The notes below the pieces were generated by a model. That model was given only the letters and a program-made list of their open reading frames with translations, did not search any database and was not told the DNA's origin. Of a stretch of DNA of 64,000 bases, positions 30,600-40,248 are shown piece by piece. The DNA is from Mycolicibacterium flavescens (GTDB lineage Bacteria > Actinomycetota > Actinomycetes > Mycobacteriales > Mycobacteriaceae): positions 62,001 through 126,000 of the forward strand of contig NZ_MIHA01000015.1 in assembly GCF_001722335.1 (NCBI RefSeq). Direction: 5' to 3'. The translations under genes and the position numbers were made by a program. Each line of letters starts with the position of its first letter. Within the stretch, counting starts at the first letter, position 1.

Positions 30600-33056
30600 A
30601 TGCCCGAGCGCCAACCGTCTGCGCCGCCTCGCGCGGTGACGGTCATCAAGCTCGCGTGGTGCGTCGTGCTCGCCAGCGTGATCGCCGCCGCGCTGATGTT
30701 TCCCGTCGTCGGCGGTATCGGGCTGATGTCCAACCGCGCCTCCGATGTCGTAGCGAACGGTTCGGCGCAGTTGGTCGAGGGCGAGGTCCCGCAGGTCTCG
30801 ACGATGGTCGACGCCAAGGGCAACGTGATCGCCTGGCTGTACAACCAGCGCCGGTTCGAGGTGCCCAGCGACCAGATCGCCAACACGATGAAACTGGCGA
30901 TCGTCTCGATCGAGGACAAGCGCTTCGCCGAGCACAACGGCGTCGACTGGCAGGGCACGCTGACCGGCCTGTCGGGGTATCTGTCCGGCAACCTGGACAC
31001 CCGCGGCGGGTCCACCATCGAGCAGCAGTACGTCAAGAACTACCAGCTGCTGGTGGTGGCGCAGACCGACGCCGAGAAGCGCGCCGCGATCGAGACCACA
31101 CCGGCGCGCAAACTGCGCGAGATCCGGATGGCGCTGACGCTGGACAAGACGTTCACCAAGTCCGAGATCCTGACCCGCTACCTGAACCTGGTGTCGTTCG
31201 GCAACGGCGCGTTCGGCGTGCAGGACGCCGCGCAGACGTATTTCGGGATCAACGCCTCGGAGCTGAACTGGCAGCAGGCGGCCCTGCTGGCCGGCATGGT
31301 GCAGTCGACCAGCACGCTGAACCCGTACACCAACCCGGACGGCGCGCTGGCGCGACGAAACCTGGTGCTGGACACCATGATCGAGAACATCCCGAGCGAG
31401 GCCGAGGCGCTTCGGGCCGCCAAGGAGCAACCGCTGGGGGTGCTGCCGCAGCCCAAGGAGCTGCCGCGCGGCTGCATCGCCGCCGGGGACCGGGCGTTCT
31501 TCTGCGACTACGTGCTGGAGTACCTGGCCCGCGCGGGCATCAGCAAGGAGCAGGTGGCCCGCGGCGGCTACCTGATCAAGACCACGCTGGATCCCGATGT
31601 GCAGGGCCCGGTCAAGTCCGCGGTCAACCAGTTCGCCCCCGCCGACGCGAACGGGGTGGCCAGCGTGATGAGCGTGATCCGGCCCGGCAAGGAGTCGCAC
31701 CCGGTGCTGGCGATGGCCAGCAGCCGCAACTACGGCCTCAACGGCGACGCCGGTGAAACCATGCAGCCGCAGCCGTTCTCGCTCGTCGGCGACGGCGCCG
31801 GGTCGACGTTCAAGATCTTCACGGTGGCCGCGGCGATGGAGATGGGGATGGGCATCAACGCCCAGCTCGACGTACCCGCGCAGTTCCAGGCCAAGGGTCT
31901 GGGCAGCAGCGACACCCCGGGGTGTCCGGCGGCGACCTGGTGTGTGAAGAACGCCGGCGGCTACCGCGGCACGATGAACATCACCGACGCGCTCGCCACG
32001 TCGCCCAACACCGCGTTCGCCAAGCTGATCTCGCAGGTCGGGGTGCAGCGCAGCGTGGACATGGCGGTGCGGCTGGGGTTGCGGTCCTACGCGCTGCCCG
32101 GCACCGCGCGCGACTACGACCCCGAGAGCAACGAGAGCCTGGCCGACTTCATCAAGCGCCAGAACCTCGGCTCGTTCGTGCTGGGCCCGATCGAGGTCAA
32201 CGCGCTCGAGTTCTCCAACGTCGGCGCGACGCTGGCATCCGGCGGGGTGTGGTGCCCGCCGACGCCGATCACCCAGGTCCTCGACCGCGACGGCGAAGAG
32301 GTCGCCGTCACCACCGAGACATGCGAGCAGGCGGTGCCCGAGGGGCTGGCCAACACGCTGGCGACCGCGCTGAGCAAGGACGACAAGGGGTCCGGCACCG
32401 CGGCGGCCGCGGCCGGTTCGGTCGGCTGGGATCTGCCGATGTCCGGCAAGACCGGCACCACCGAGGCGCACCGGTCGTCGGCGTTCCTCGGGTTCACCAA
32501 CCAGCTCGCCGCGGGCAACTACATCTACGACGACTCCACCTCGCCGGGCGAGCTGTGCTCGTTCCCGCTGCGCAAGTGCGGTTACGGCGACCTGTTCGGC
32601 GGCAACGAGCCGGCCCGGACGTGGTTCGCGGCGATGAAACCGATCGCGACGAATTTCGGCGAGGTGAACCTGCCGCCGACCGACCCGCGCTACGTCGAGG
32701 GCGGACCGGGCTCGCGGGTGCCCAGCGTGTCGGGGCTGACGCAGGACACCGCCCGGCAGCGGCTGCGGGACGCCGGCTTCCAGGTCGCCGACCAGGCCAG
32801 CTCGGTGAACAGTTCGGCGCCGACCGGTTCGGTGGTCGGCACATCGCCGGCCGGTCAGACCGTGCCCGGCTCGATCATCACGCTGCAAGTGTCCAACGGC
32901 ATCCCGCCACCACCGCCGCCACCGCCGGCGGGGATCCCGGGCATCCCGGGGCTGCCCGCGCCGGTCGGGCAGACGGTCGTGCAGATCCCGGGGCTGCCGC
33001 CGATCACGGTGCCGGTGCTCGGGCCGCCGCCGCCCGCGCCACCACCACCGCCGTGA
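30600..33056 (+). CDS. ponA2: Bifunctional penicillin-binding protein PonA2 (class A PBP)
   Basis: An 818-aa peptidoglycan synthase. The N-terminal membrane helix (LAWCVVLASVIAAALMFPVV) precedes a glycosyltransferase 51 domain with SIEDKRFAEHNGVDW and GGSTIEQQYVKN. The transpeptidase domain has STFK, SPNTAFAKL and KTGTTE. One PASTA domain (VPSVSGLTQDTARQRLRDAG) and a proline-rich tail follow. A -10-like TAGTCT at 30587-30592 sits 7 nt before the ATG, suggesting a leaderless mRNA. It acts in cell-wall stress and dormancy in mycobacteria. Confidence 0.96.
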   Translation: MPERQPSAPPRAVTVIKLAWCVVLASVIAAALMFPVVGGIGLMSNRASDVVANGSAQLVEGEVPQVSTMVDAKGNVIAWLYNQRRFEVPSDQIANTMKLAIVSIEDKRFAEHNGVDWQGTLTGLSGYLSGNLDTRGGSTIEQQYVKNYQLLVVAQTDAEKRAAIETTPARKLREIRMALTLDKTFTKSEILTRYLNLVSFGNGAFGVQDAAQTYFGINASELNWQQAALLAGMVQSTSTLNPYTNPDGALARRNLVLDTMIENIPSEAEALRAAKEQPLGVLPQPKELPRGCIAAGDRAFFCDYVLEYLARAGISKEQVARGGYLIKTTLDPDVQGPVKSAVNQFAPADANGVASVMSVIRPGKESHPVLAMASSRNYGLNGDAGETMQPQPFSLVGDGAGSTFKIFTVAAAMEMGMGINAQLDVPAQFQAKGLGSSDTPGCPAATWCVKNAGGYRGTMNITDALATSPNTAFAKLISQVGVQRSVDMAVRLGLRSYALPGTARDYDPESNESLADFIKRQNLGSFVLGPIEVNALEFSNVGATLASGGVWCPPTPITQVLDRDGEEVAVTTETCEQAVPEGLANTLATALSKDDKGSGTAAAAAGSVGWDLPMSGKTGTTEAHRSSAFLGFTNQLAAGNYIYDDSTSPGELCSFPLRKCGYGDLFGGNEPARTWFAAMKPIATNFGEVNLPPTDPRYVEGGPGSRVPSVSGLTQDTARQRLRDAGFQVADQASSVNSSAPTGSVVGTSPAGQTVPGSIITLQVSNGIPPPPPPPPAGIPGIPGLPAPVGQTVVQIPGLPPITVPVLGPPPPAPPPPP

Positions 33057-33123
33057 TGTGCAATTGCGCACGCCGGGTGGGTGGAACGCGCTGACTGACG
33101 GCCGCTGGCAGTAGGCTCGGCAC

Positions 33124-34083
33124 ATGTCTGCCCGTTCGACGATCCTGAAGAACTCCGCCGCGGCCGCCACCGGCGCGCTGGTGGCCGGCATCGGTTACGC
33201 CTCGCTGATCGAGCGCAACGCGTTCGCGCTGCGCGAGCTCACCATGCCGGTGCTGTCGCCGGGGTCATCGCCGCTGAAGGTGCTGCACATCAGCGACATC
33301 CACATGCGGCCCGGACAGCGGCGCAAGCAGGCCTGGTTGCGCGACCTGGCCGGCCTGGAGCCGGACCTGGTGATCAACACCGGCGACAACCTCGCGCACC
33401 CCAAGGCGGTGCCCGCGGTCGTGCAGTCGCTCTCCGAGCTGCTGTCGGTGCCCGGCCTGTTCGTGTTCGGCAGCAACGACTATTTCGGTCCGACGCCGAA
33501 GAACCCGCTGAACTACATCACCCGGCCCACCCACCGGATCCACGGTGAGCCGCTGCCCTGGCAGGACATGCGCGCGGCGTTCACCGAGCGCGGCTGGCTC
33601 GACGTGACCCACACGCGCCGCGAACTCGAGGTGCGCGGGGTGCACATCGCGGCGGCCGGCGTCGACGATCCGCACCTGACCCGGGACCGCTACGACACGA
33701 TCGCGGGACCCGCCAGCGCGGCCGCGGATCTCAAGCTGGGGCTCACCCATTCGCCCGAGCCGCGGGTACTCGACCGGTTCGCCGCCGACGGCTATCAGCT
33801 GGTGATGGCCGGCCACACCCACGGCGGTCAGCTCTGTCTGCCGTTCTACGGTGCCATCGTCACCAACTGCGAACTGGACCGGTCGCGGGTCAAGGGGCCC
33901 TCGCGGTGGGGTGCGCACATGCAGCTGCACGTTTCCGCGGGCATCGGCACTTCGCCGTACGCGCCGTTGCGGTTCTGCTGCCGGCCCGAGGCGACGCTGC
34001 TGACGCTGGTCGCCGCGCCGACCGGCGGCCGCGACGCCGACACCCGGGCGGGCAAGTCGCATCCCAGCGTCGCGCTGCGGTGA
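33124..34083 (+). CDS. Metallophosphoesterase (Rv3683)
   Basis: A 319-aa calcineurin-type phosphoesterase with [26 protein letters not shown] and [13 protein letters not shown], so all metal ligands are present. The N-terminus ([23 protein letters not shown]) is a membrane anchor or signal-like segment. It resembles YkoQ-type enzymes that act on membrane-associated phosphodiesters. The GTG of the following gene overlaps its TGA, giving an operon with cds1, probably read from ponA2. Confidence 0.87.
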   Translation: MSARSTILKNSAAAATGALVAGIGYASLIERNAFALRELTMPVLSPGSSPLKVLHISDIHMRPGQRRKQAWLRDLAGLEPDLVINTGDNLAHPKAVPAVVQSLSELLSVPGLFVFGSNDYFGPTPKNPLNYITRPTHRIHGEPLPWQDMRAAFTERGWLDVTHTRRELEVRGVHIAAAGVDDPHLTRDRYDTIAGPASAAADLKLGLTHSPEPRVLDRFAADGYQLVMAGHTHGGQLCLPFYGAIVTNCELDRSRVKGPSRWGAHMQLHVSAGIGTSPYAPLRFCCRPEATLLTLVAAPTGGRDADTRAGKSHPSVALR

Positions 34084-35189
34084 GCCGGCCGGCGTCGACC
34101 AGCGCCAGCCGCAGCCAGCCACGCACATGGGTGGACAACGCGGTCCGGCTGATCGAGGCCGACGCCCGCCGCAGCGCCGACACCCATCTGCTGCGGTATC
34201 CGCTGCCGTCGGCGTGGGGTGAGGGCTGCGGTCTGCAGCTGTATCTGAAGGACGAGACGACCCACATCACCGGCAGCCTCAAGCACCGGCTGGCACGGTC
34301 GCTGTTCCTGTACGCGCTGTGCAACGGCTGGATCGGCGAGCACACCACGGTCATCGAGGCGTCGTCGGGTTCCACGGCGGTCTCCGAGGCGTATTTCGCG
34401 GCGCTGCTGGGTCTGCCGTTCATCGCGGTGATGCCGTCGTCGACCAGCGCCAGCAAGATCGCGCTGATCGAATCACAGGGTGGGCGTTGCCATTTCGTCG
34501 CCGAATCGAATCAGGTCTACGCGGAGGCCGAACGGCTGGCCGAGGAGACCGGCGGCCACTATCTCGACCAGTTCACCAACGCCGAGCGAGCCACCGACTG
34601 GCGCGGCAACAACAACATCGCCGAGTCGATCTTCGAGCAGATGCGCGACGAGGCCCATCCGGTGCCGGAGTGGATCGTCGTGGGCGCGGGCACGGGCGGG
34701 ACGTGCGCGACGATCGGCCGCTACATCCGCTACCGCAGGCACGCCACCCGGTTGTGTGTCGTCGACCCGGAGAACTCGGCGTTCTTTCCCTCCTACGCCC
34801 AGAACGATCCCGAGATGGTGACCGGCCGGTCGTCGCGGATCGAGGGGATCGGCAGGCCGCGGGTGGAACCGTCGTTTCTGCCGGGGGTGGTGGACCGGAT
34901 GGTGGTGGTGCCCGATGCCGCGTCGGTGGCCGCCGCGTGGCATGCGAGCAAGGTGCTCGGGCGGCGGGTGGGACCGTCGACGGGGACGAATCTGTGGGGG
35001 GCGTTCGGGCTACTGGCGGAGATGAAGGCGGCTGGCCTCAGCGGTTCGGTGGTCACGCTGTTGGCTGACAGCGGAGACCGCTACGCGGACACCTACTTCT
35101 GCGACGACTGGCTGAGCAGCCAGGGGCTGGAACCGTCGGCGTTCGCGTCGGTGTTGGCCGAGTTCGAACGCTCGGGCCGCTGGCCCTGA
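34080..35189 (+). CDS. cds1: PLP-dependent cysteine synthase-family lyase (Rv3684, Cds1-like)
   Basis: A 369-aa fold-type II PLP enzyme from GTG 34080. The PLP Lys lies in [13 protein letters not shown]; the substrate loop is [19 protein letters not shown]; the phosphate-binding stretch is [16 protein letters not shown]. tuberculosis Rv3684 (Cds1) is an L-cysteine desulfhydrase that releases H2S, so sulfide production from cysteine is the likely role. Its start is coupled to the metallophosphoesterase stop (GTGA). Its 3' end is overlapped by a small antisense gene. Confidence 0.88.
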   Translation: MSRPASTSASRSQPRTWVDNAVRLIEADARRSADTHLLRYPLPSAWGEGCGLQLYLKDETTHITGSLKHRLARSLFLYALCNGWIGEHTTVIEASSGSTAVSEAYFAALLGLPFIAVMPSSTSASKIALIESQGGRCHFVAESNQVYAEAERLAEETGGHYLDQFTNAERATDWRGNNNIAESIFEQMRDEAHPVPEWIVVGAGTGGTCATIGRYIRYRRHATRLCVVDPENSAFFPSYAQNDPEMVTGRSSRIEGIGRPRVEPSFLPGVVDRMVVVPDAASVAAAWHASKVLGRRVGPSTGTNLWGAFGLLAEMKAAGLSGSVVTLLADSGDRYADTYFCDDWLSSQGLEPSAFASVLAEFERSGRWP

Positions 35190-35290
35190 TCGTCGGCGCC
35201 GCCGGTCAGCGGACCGTCGGAGGTGAGGAAGAGCCACAGCGCGGCGAGCGCGAAGAAGCCCAGGTAAATCGATGCGCCCAGACCAGTCAT
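35093..35290 (-). CDS. Small single-span membrane protein
   Basis: A 65-aa ORF with a good ribosome site (GAGG 6 nt before ATG 35290). One hydrophobic helix ([19 protein letters not shown]) is followed by a polar Asn/Asp/Ser-rich tail. Its last 97 nt are antisense to cds1. There is no recognised family; the RBS and membrane helix are the support. Confidence 0.5.
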   Translation of the reverse strand: MTGLGASIYLGFFALAALWLFLTSDGPLTGGADDQGQRPERSNSANTDANADGSSPWLLSQSSQK

Positions 35291-35609
35291 GATGTCCTCG
35301 CTTCCTCGGTTGTCACTCATGATCACCAACGCCACCGACAGGTCGATGCTTCCCTGCGCCGCGCGTGACGTCCGCCGCACGACACGCGGTTCAGCGATCT
35401 TCGTCTCACCAGTTCTGCGGGAGGGTCGTTGATGGCGTACCGGTCGCAGCCGTAGCGCGGATCTCGACGATCGGACCGCGAAATCTGCAGGAGGGTCGCG
35501 ATCGAACGCCGACCCACAGCCCTGGCGCAGATCTCGACGCTCCTGGCGGCCGGCGACGCCGTTAGCCGTTTGGCTTCGCACCCTGCCGGTGCGATACGCT
35601 GTCGTGGCT
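35291..35609. other. Intergenic region upstream of tRNA-Pro
   Basis: About 320 bp. It contains short direct similarities around GATCTCGACG (35460-35470, 35527-35537) and CTGCGGGAGGGTCG / CTGCAGGAGGGTCG (35415-35430, 35484-35498). The probable tRNA promoter has TACGCT near 35595. I see no gene. Confidence 0.4.
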
Positions 35610-36911
<1,302 letters not shown>

Positions 36912-37077
36912 AGTCCCCTCCTCCGTAACAGCGAGTGTGCCATTGAGAACCGACAACTACTGAAAAGAAACGAATTTCACCAATTTCCGATCGAAGTTGC
37001 CCATGGTGGTGGACTCATCAAGTCGTGGAGTGTCACTGTTGGTTCGATTGAACCGACCGCAATTCAGGAGGAATGTG

Positions 37078-37275
37078 ATGGAACTGCTTGGAGCTAAACA
37101 GGTATCGGAGCTGATCGGCGTTCCGGTCGGCACGCTGCGCTACTGGCGGCACTCCAATATCGGGCCGGCGAGCTTTACGCTGGGACGCAGGGTCGTATAT
37201 CGGCGGGACGAAGTTCTGCGCTGGATCTCGCAGCGGGAGAGTGCAACCCGCCGCGGCGGCGGCGACGCCGCATGA
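37078..37275 (+). CDS. Excisionase-like helix-turn-helix protein
   Basis: A 65-aa MerR/Xis-like wHTH: MELLGAKQVSELIGVPVGTL, RYWRHSNIGPASFTLGRRVV, then YRRDEVLRWISQRE. The start ATG 37078 is supported by AGGAGG 7 nt upstream. It diverges from int, the usual place for a recombination directionality factor, and a strong terminator follows. It could instead regulate int. Confidence 0.8.
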   Translation: MELLGAKQVSELIGVPVGTLRYWRHSNIGPASFTLGRRVVYRRDEVLRWISQRESATRRGGGDAA

Positions 37276-37289
37276 CGTCCACCCACGAA

Positions 37290-37318
37290 AAAGACCTCGG
37301 GGACTAGCCGAGGTCTTT
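37290..37318 (+). terminator. Rho-independent-type terminator after the xis-like gene
   Basis: AAAGACCTCGG (37290-37300) pairs perfectly with CCGAGGTCTTT (37308-37318) around a 7-nt loop, ending in TTTCG. Confidence 0.85.
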
Positions 37319-37409
37319 CGTTCGAACCACCCGATTACTCAGCACGGAGATTCCACATGAGGATAGCGCGGTATGCCCGTACACAACAGCACCATGGGCA
37401 GGAAAACCC

Positions 37410-38987
37410 ATGAGCGGCAGAGGTGAATCAGACAAGAAGTCAGTAGCGGCACGCTTAGTCGACATGGCCCGGGAACGCTACCTTCTCGGCGTGTCCGAGG
37501 ATGGCGAGCCATTTGGCGCCGAACGCAATCGACCGCACCTCGCGATGCTCCTGCGTGGCGGCCGCGCTGGCCTACGGGCCGATCTCGCGGCACGCTACTT
37601 CACCGAAACCGGCGCGGTCGCCGGCGGCCAAGCACTTACCGACGCCACGCTGATCTTGGAAGGCCTGGCAGCCACGCAGGCACCTGAGAAGTTGTACCTA
37701 CGCGTCGCCGACCACAACGGAACGAGCTACATCGACACCGGAGATCCAGACGGCCATGTGATCAAAATCCGCGATGGAAGGTGGTCGATAGCTTCCGCTG
37801 CGCCGGTGAGGTTTCTCCGCAACAAGAAGCTGACGGGGGCGATGACGGCACCGCACTCAGACGGGGACGTGACGAGGCTTTGGGAGTTCGTCAATGTCGC
37901 CGTTGAGGATCGCCCGGTTCTTCTCGCATTTCTGGTAGCTGCTTTGGTTCAGTGCGACGTTCCGCATCCGGTACTGGCCCTCTTCGCCGAGCAAGGTAGC
38001 GCGAAAACCACAACGACGCGGAACCTGGTCGAACTCATCGACCCCTCACCCGCCCCGTTTCGCCAAGCGCCACGCGACGCGGATTCGTGGGCGACTGCCG
38101 CGTCTGGATCGTGGGTTGTTGCTCTGGACAACTTATCGGGCATCCCGCCGTGGCTGTCGGACTCGTTATGTCGCGCTGCGACAGGCGACGCCACGGTGAA
38201 ACGGTCTCTATATACAGATGCCGATCTCGCGGTGATCAAGTTCCGCCGATGCGTGATCATAAACGGAATCGACGTTGGTGCGATCAGACCTGATCTGGCA
38301 GAGCGACTAGCGATTGTGGAGCTGCGACGCATCGATCGCAGCATGCGACAGTCAGAGGCCGAGATGCGACAGCGGTGGGAAGCCGCTCTACCAGGTATCT
38401 TCGGCGGACTACTCAATTTGGCTGCCACCGTTCACTATCTGTTGGAGACCATCTCAGTTGAAGACCCGCCCAGGATGGCGGACTTTTGTCGCACGCTGGC
38501 GGCTGTGGACGAGATCTTGTCGACTGATGGCGTACGACGCTACACGTCGCGCGCCAATCATTTGTCAGCGGACAGCTTGTCATCTGACCCGTTCATGGAA
38601 CAGCTTCGCTCGCGCACTCGAGAACCTCTCGTTGGTCAATCCGGCGGCGATTTGCTGACGCTACTCACGCCGGTCGACGACAACTGGCGACGGCCAAGGG
38701 ATTGGCCGAAGAACGGTCGCGACGTTTCAGGGTTACTGCGGAGGCATGCCCCGGCGCTTCGCACCCTCGGATGGGTGGTCGAAGACGATGGTGCACGCAA
38801 CCACAGGAACGTTCTGCAGTGGACCATCTATCCGCCGTACAAAGATCTTGTGGCTCATCGAACCTCGCAATCCTCGCGTGCCGCGCTGACGCAGATCGGC
38901 GGAAATGCGAATGCCACCGGCAATTTCCAGAAAGCGCCGGAAGCCGGCACTACAGCAGGCGATGGTGTCACGGCGGAAGCGTCGTGA
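37410..38987 (+). CDS. Replication/primase-type ATPase of integrative elements
   Basis: A 525-aa protein. The central P-loop-like LALFAEQGSAKTTTTRNLVEL is a deviant Walker A (GSAKTT), followed by a Walker-B-like SWVVALDNLSGIPPWLSD and sensor-like RCVIINGIDVGAIRPDLAER. The pattern matches ATPases encoded beside xis/int in many actinobacterial elements, where they resemble D5/helicase-like phage primase ATPases. The N-terminal region (residues 1-120) lacks a recognisable primase motif. The C-terminal WTIYPPYKD tail is polar. The likely role is replication of the excised element. Confidence 0.7.
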   Translation: MSGRGESDKKSVAARLVDMARERYLLGVSEDGEPFGAERNRPHLAMLLRGGRAGLRADLAARYFTETGAVAGGQALTDATLILEGLAATQAPEKLYLRVADHNGTSYIDTGDPDGHVIKIRDGRWSIASAAPVRFLRNKKLTGAMTAPHSDGDVTRLWEFVNVAVEDRPVLLAFLVAALVQCDVPHPVLALFAEQGSAKTTTTRNLVELIDPSPAPFRQAPRDADSWATAASGSWVVALDNLSGIPPWLSDSLCRAATGDATVKRSLYTDADLAVIKFRRCVIINGIDVGAIRPDLAERLAIVELRRIDRSMRQSEAEMRQRWEAALPGIFGGLLNLAATVHYLLETISVEDPPRMADFCRTLAAVDEILSTDGVRRYTSRANHLSADSLSSDPFMEQLRSRTREPLVGQSGGDLLTLLTPVDDNWRRPRDWPKNGRDVSGLLRRHAPALRTLGWVVEDDGARNHRNVLQWTIYPPYKDLVAHRTSQSSRAALTQIGGNANATGNFQKAPEAGTTAGDGVTAEAS

Positions 38988-39007
38988 CCTACGGCGCTCA
39001 CAGGGGG

Positions 39008-39259
39008 TCAGGTGCCAAGATGCTTCGTCGCGTCCCGCCTCATCTGATCTGACAATGCTTCGACACCGGCGGAGAGCCGACGCGTGGCAGCTCGCCGAGA
39101 TCGGTCGGTTGGGTCCTGAGCTTCGTCCTGAATCGGCAGCAGGAGAGCGATCGCATGACCGTCAGCCGCGCGGATCTCGAATGGTTCTCCTCTCTCAACG
39201 CTCGACAGCACCTCGTCGAAGTCGCGCAGGAGATCAGGCACCGCAATGATCTTCATCAT
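39008..39259 (-). CDS. Orphan Phd/YefM-like antitoxin
   Basis: An 83-aa protein. MMKIIAVPDLLRDFDEVLSS, VERGEPFEIRAADGHAIALL and LPI form the typical Phd/YefM N-terminal DNA-binding fold, followed by a charged tail (SRRAATRRLSAGVEAL). ATG 39259 has GGAG 4 nt upstream; ATG 39283 is less likely. No RelE, Doc or PIN toxin gene is adjacent: downstream it converges with the replication ATPase, and the 209 bp upstream hold no ORF of that type. It may be a relic or an anti-addiction antitoxin. Confidence 0.7.
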   Translation of the reverse strand: MMKIIAVPDLLRDFDEVLSSVERGEPFEIRAADGHAIALLLPIQDEAQDPTDRSRRAATRRLSAGVEALSDQMRRDATKHLGT

Positions 39260-39468
39260 CTTGCTCCAAGACTTCGAGGTCATATCCGGTTCAGTCGCGA
39301 AAGGGCTGCTGGGCGATTACCAGCTTGTCGTGTTTGGGATTCGGCCTTCAGCCACGCACATTCTGACACCATGCGCGATATCCGATGTGGCAGTCCAGCA
39401 CTGCGAGGCCCGACGGACTGCCCGCAAGTTGCATTCGCGCGGGTGCCCCGTAGCTGCCGGTGAGTCGG

Positions 39469-40239
39469 TCAAGGCATGACAGGGCACCAAACTTTCTGGG
39501 CTGCTCTGCAATCCGCGACTGAGTTCGGATCTACCACCTCGATGTCACGAAGCACGGATTTACAATCCTCCACTGAGCACCCGAAGTCGGTCAGTGCTTT
39601 CATCCAACTCACCAGAACTGCCGTCGAACGGGATCTATCCTCGGATGATCCGGTTGCCCACGCACGACCGAACGTGGCCGCCACGCTGTCACGAAACGCT
39701 CTGTACACCAACCAATATGCTTTGTCGAACTCTGATCGAGAGAACCAACTGTATGCAACCAGCTGCGGTACACCGAATTCGCGCTCGATGATGCTTGGAT
39801 TCGCAAGGCGAAGGGCAACGCTCCACTGTTCGCGAGCGGTAACTATGTGGCCGTGCGGCGAAGTGGGCTGAAGCAGCAGCACGTATCGGCCACCTTCCGA
39901 GTAGTCGGCCCATCGCCGATTTGGGCCACACGAAGGTAACGATGGAGCTGAGGGCGAATACAGGGTCGTGCGATCCCAGGTCGATGACGGAGACTGTAGC
40001 GAAGCGTTTGCACAGATGATCTTTAGCTTCGAGCTGATCCGCTCCAGCCTGTTCGCGTAGTTAATCAATGGATAGCTGACCGGCAAGGAGTCGTTTCCCC
40101 ACAAATCATCCCCAGTCCGAACGTGAAACTCGCGGGCCCATGCAGACGCCTGATCGACGACGTTCACCAGATGCGCATGCAGCCGCTCCAGCTCGGCCCG
40201 CCAAGCTTCACCATCTACACCATGAGAAACGGAATCCAT
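39469..40239 (-). CDS. Hypothetical protein, last gene of the ESX-like module
   Basis: A 256-aa protein (MDSVSHGVDGEAWRAELERL). It has an N-terminal helical part with HAHLVNVVDQASAWAREFHV, a mixed middle and a helical C-terminus (SWMKALTDFGCSVEDCKSVL). No signal peptide or membrane segment. It begins 10 nt after the 780-aa gene, so it is cotranscribed. A chaperone or immunity partner of that protein is possible but only inferred. I do not recognise a family. Confidence 0.6.
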   Translation of the reverse strand: MDSVSHGVDGEAWRAELERLHAHLVNVVDQASAWAREFHVRTGDDLWGNDSLPVSYPLINYANRLERISSKLKIICANASLQSPSSTWDRTTLYSPSAPSLPSCGPNRRWADYSEGGRYVLLLQPTSPHGHIVTAREQWSVALRLANPSIIEREFGVPQLVAYSWFSRSEFDKAYWLVYRAFRDSVAATFGRAWATGSSEDRSRSTAVLVSWMKALTDFGCSVEDCKSVLRDIEVVDPNSVADCRAAQKVWCPVMP

Positions 40240-40248
40240 TCTCCGAAA

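Noticed and set aside
30477..33191. 904-aa minus-strand frame opposite ponA2
   Set aside because: A shadow of ponA2 caused by high third-position GC; no motif or ribosome site.
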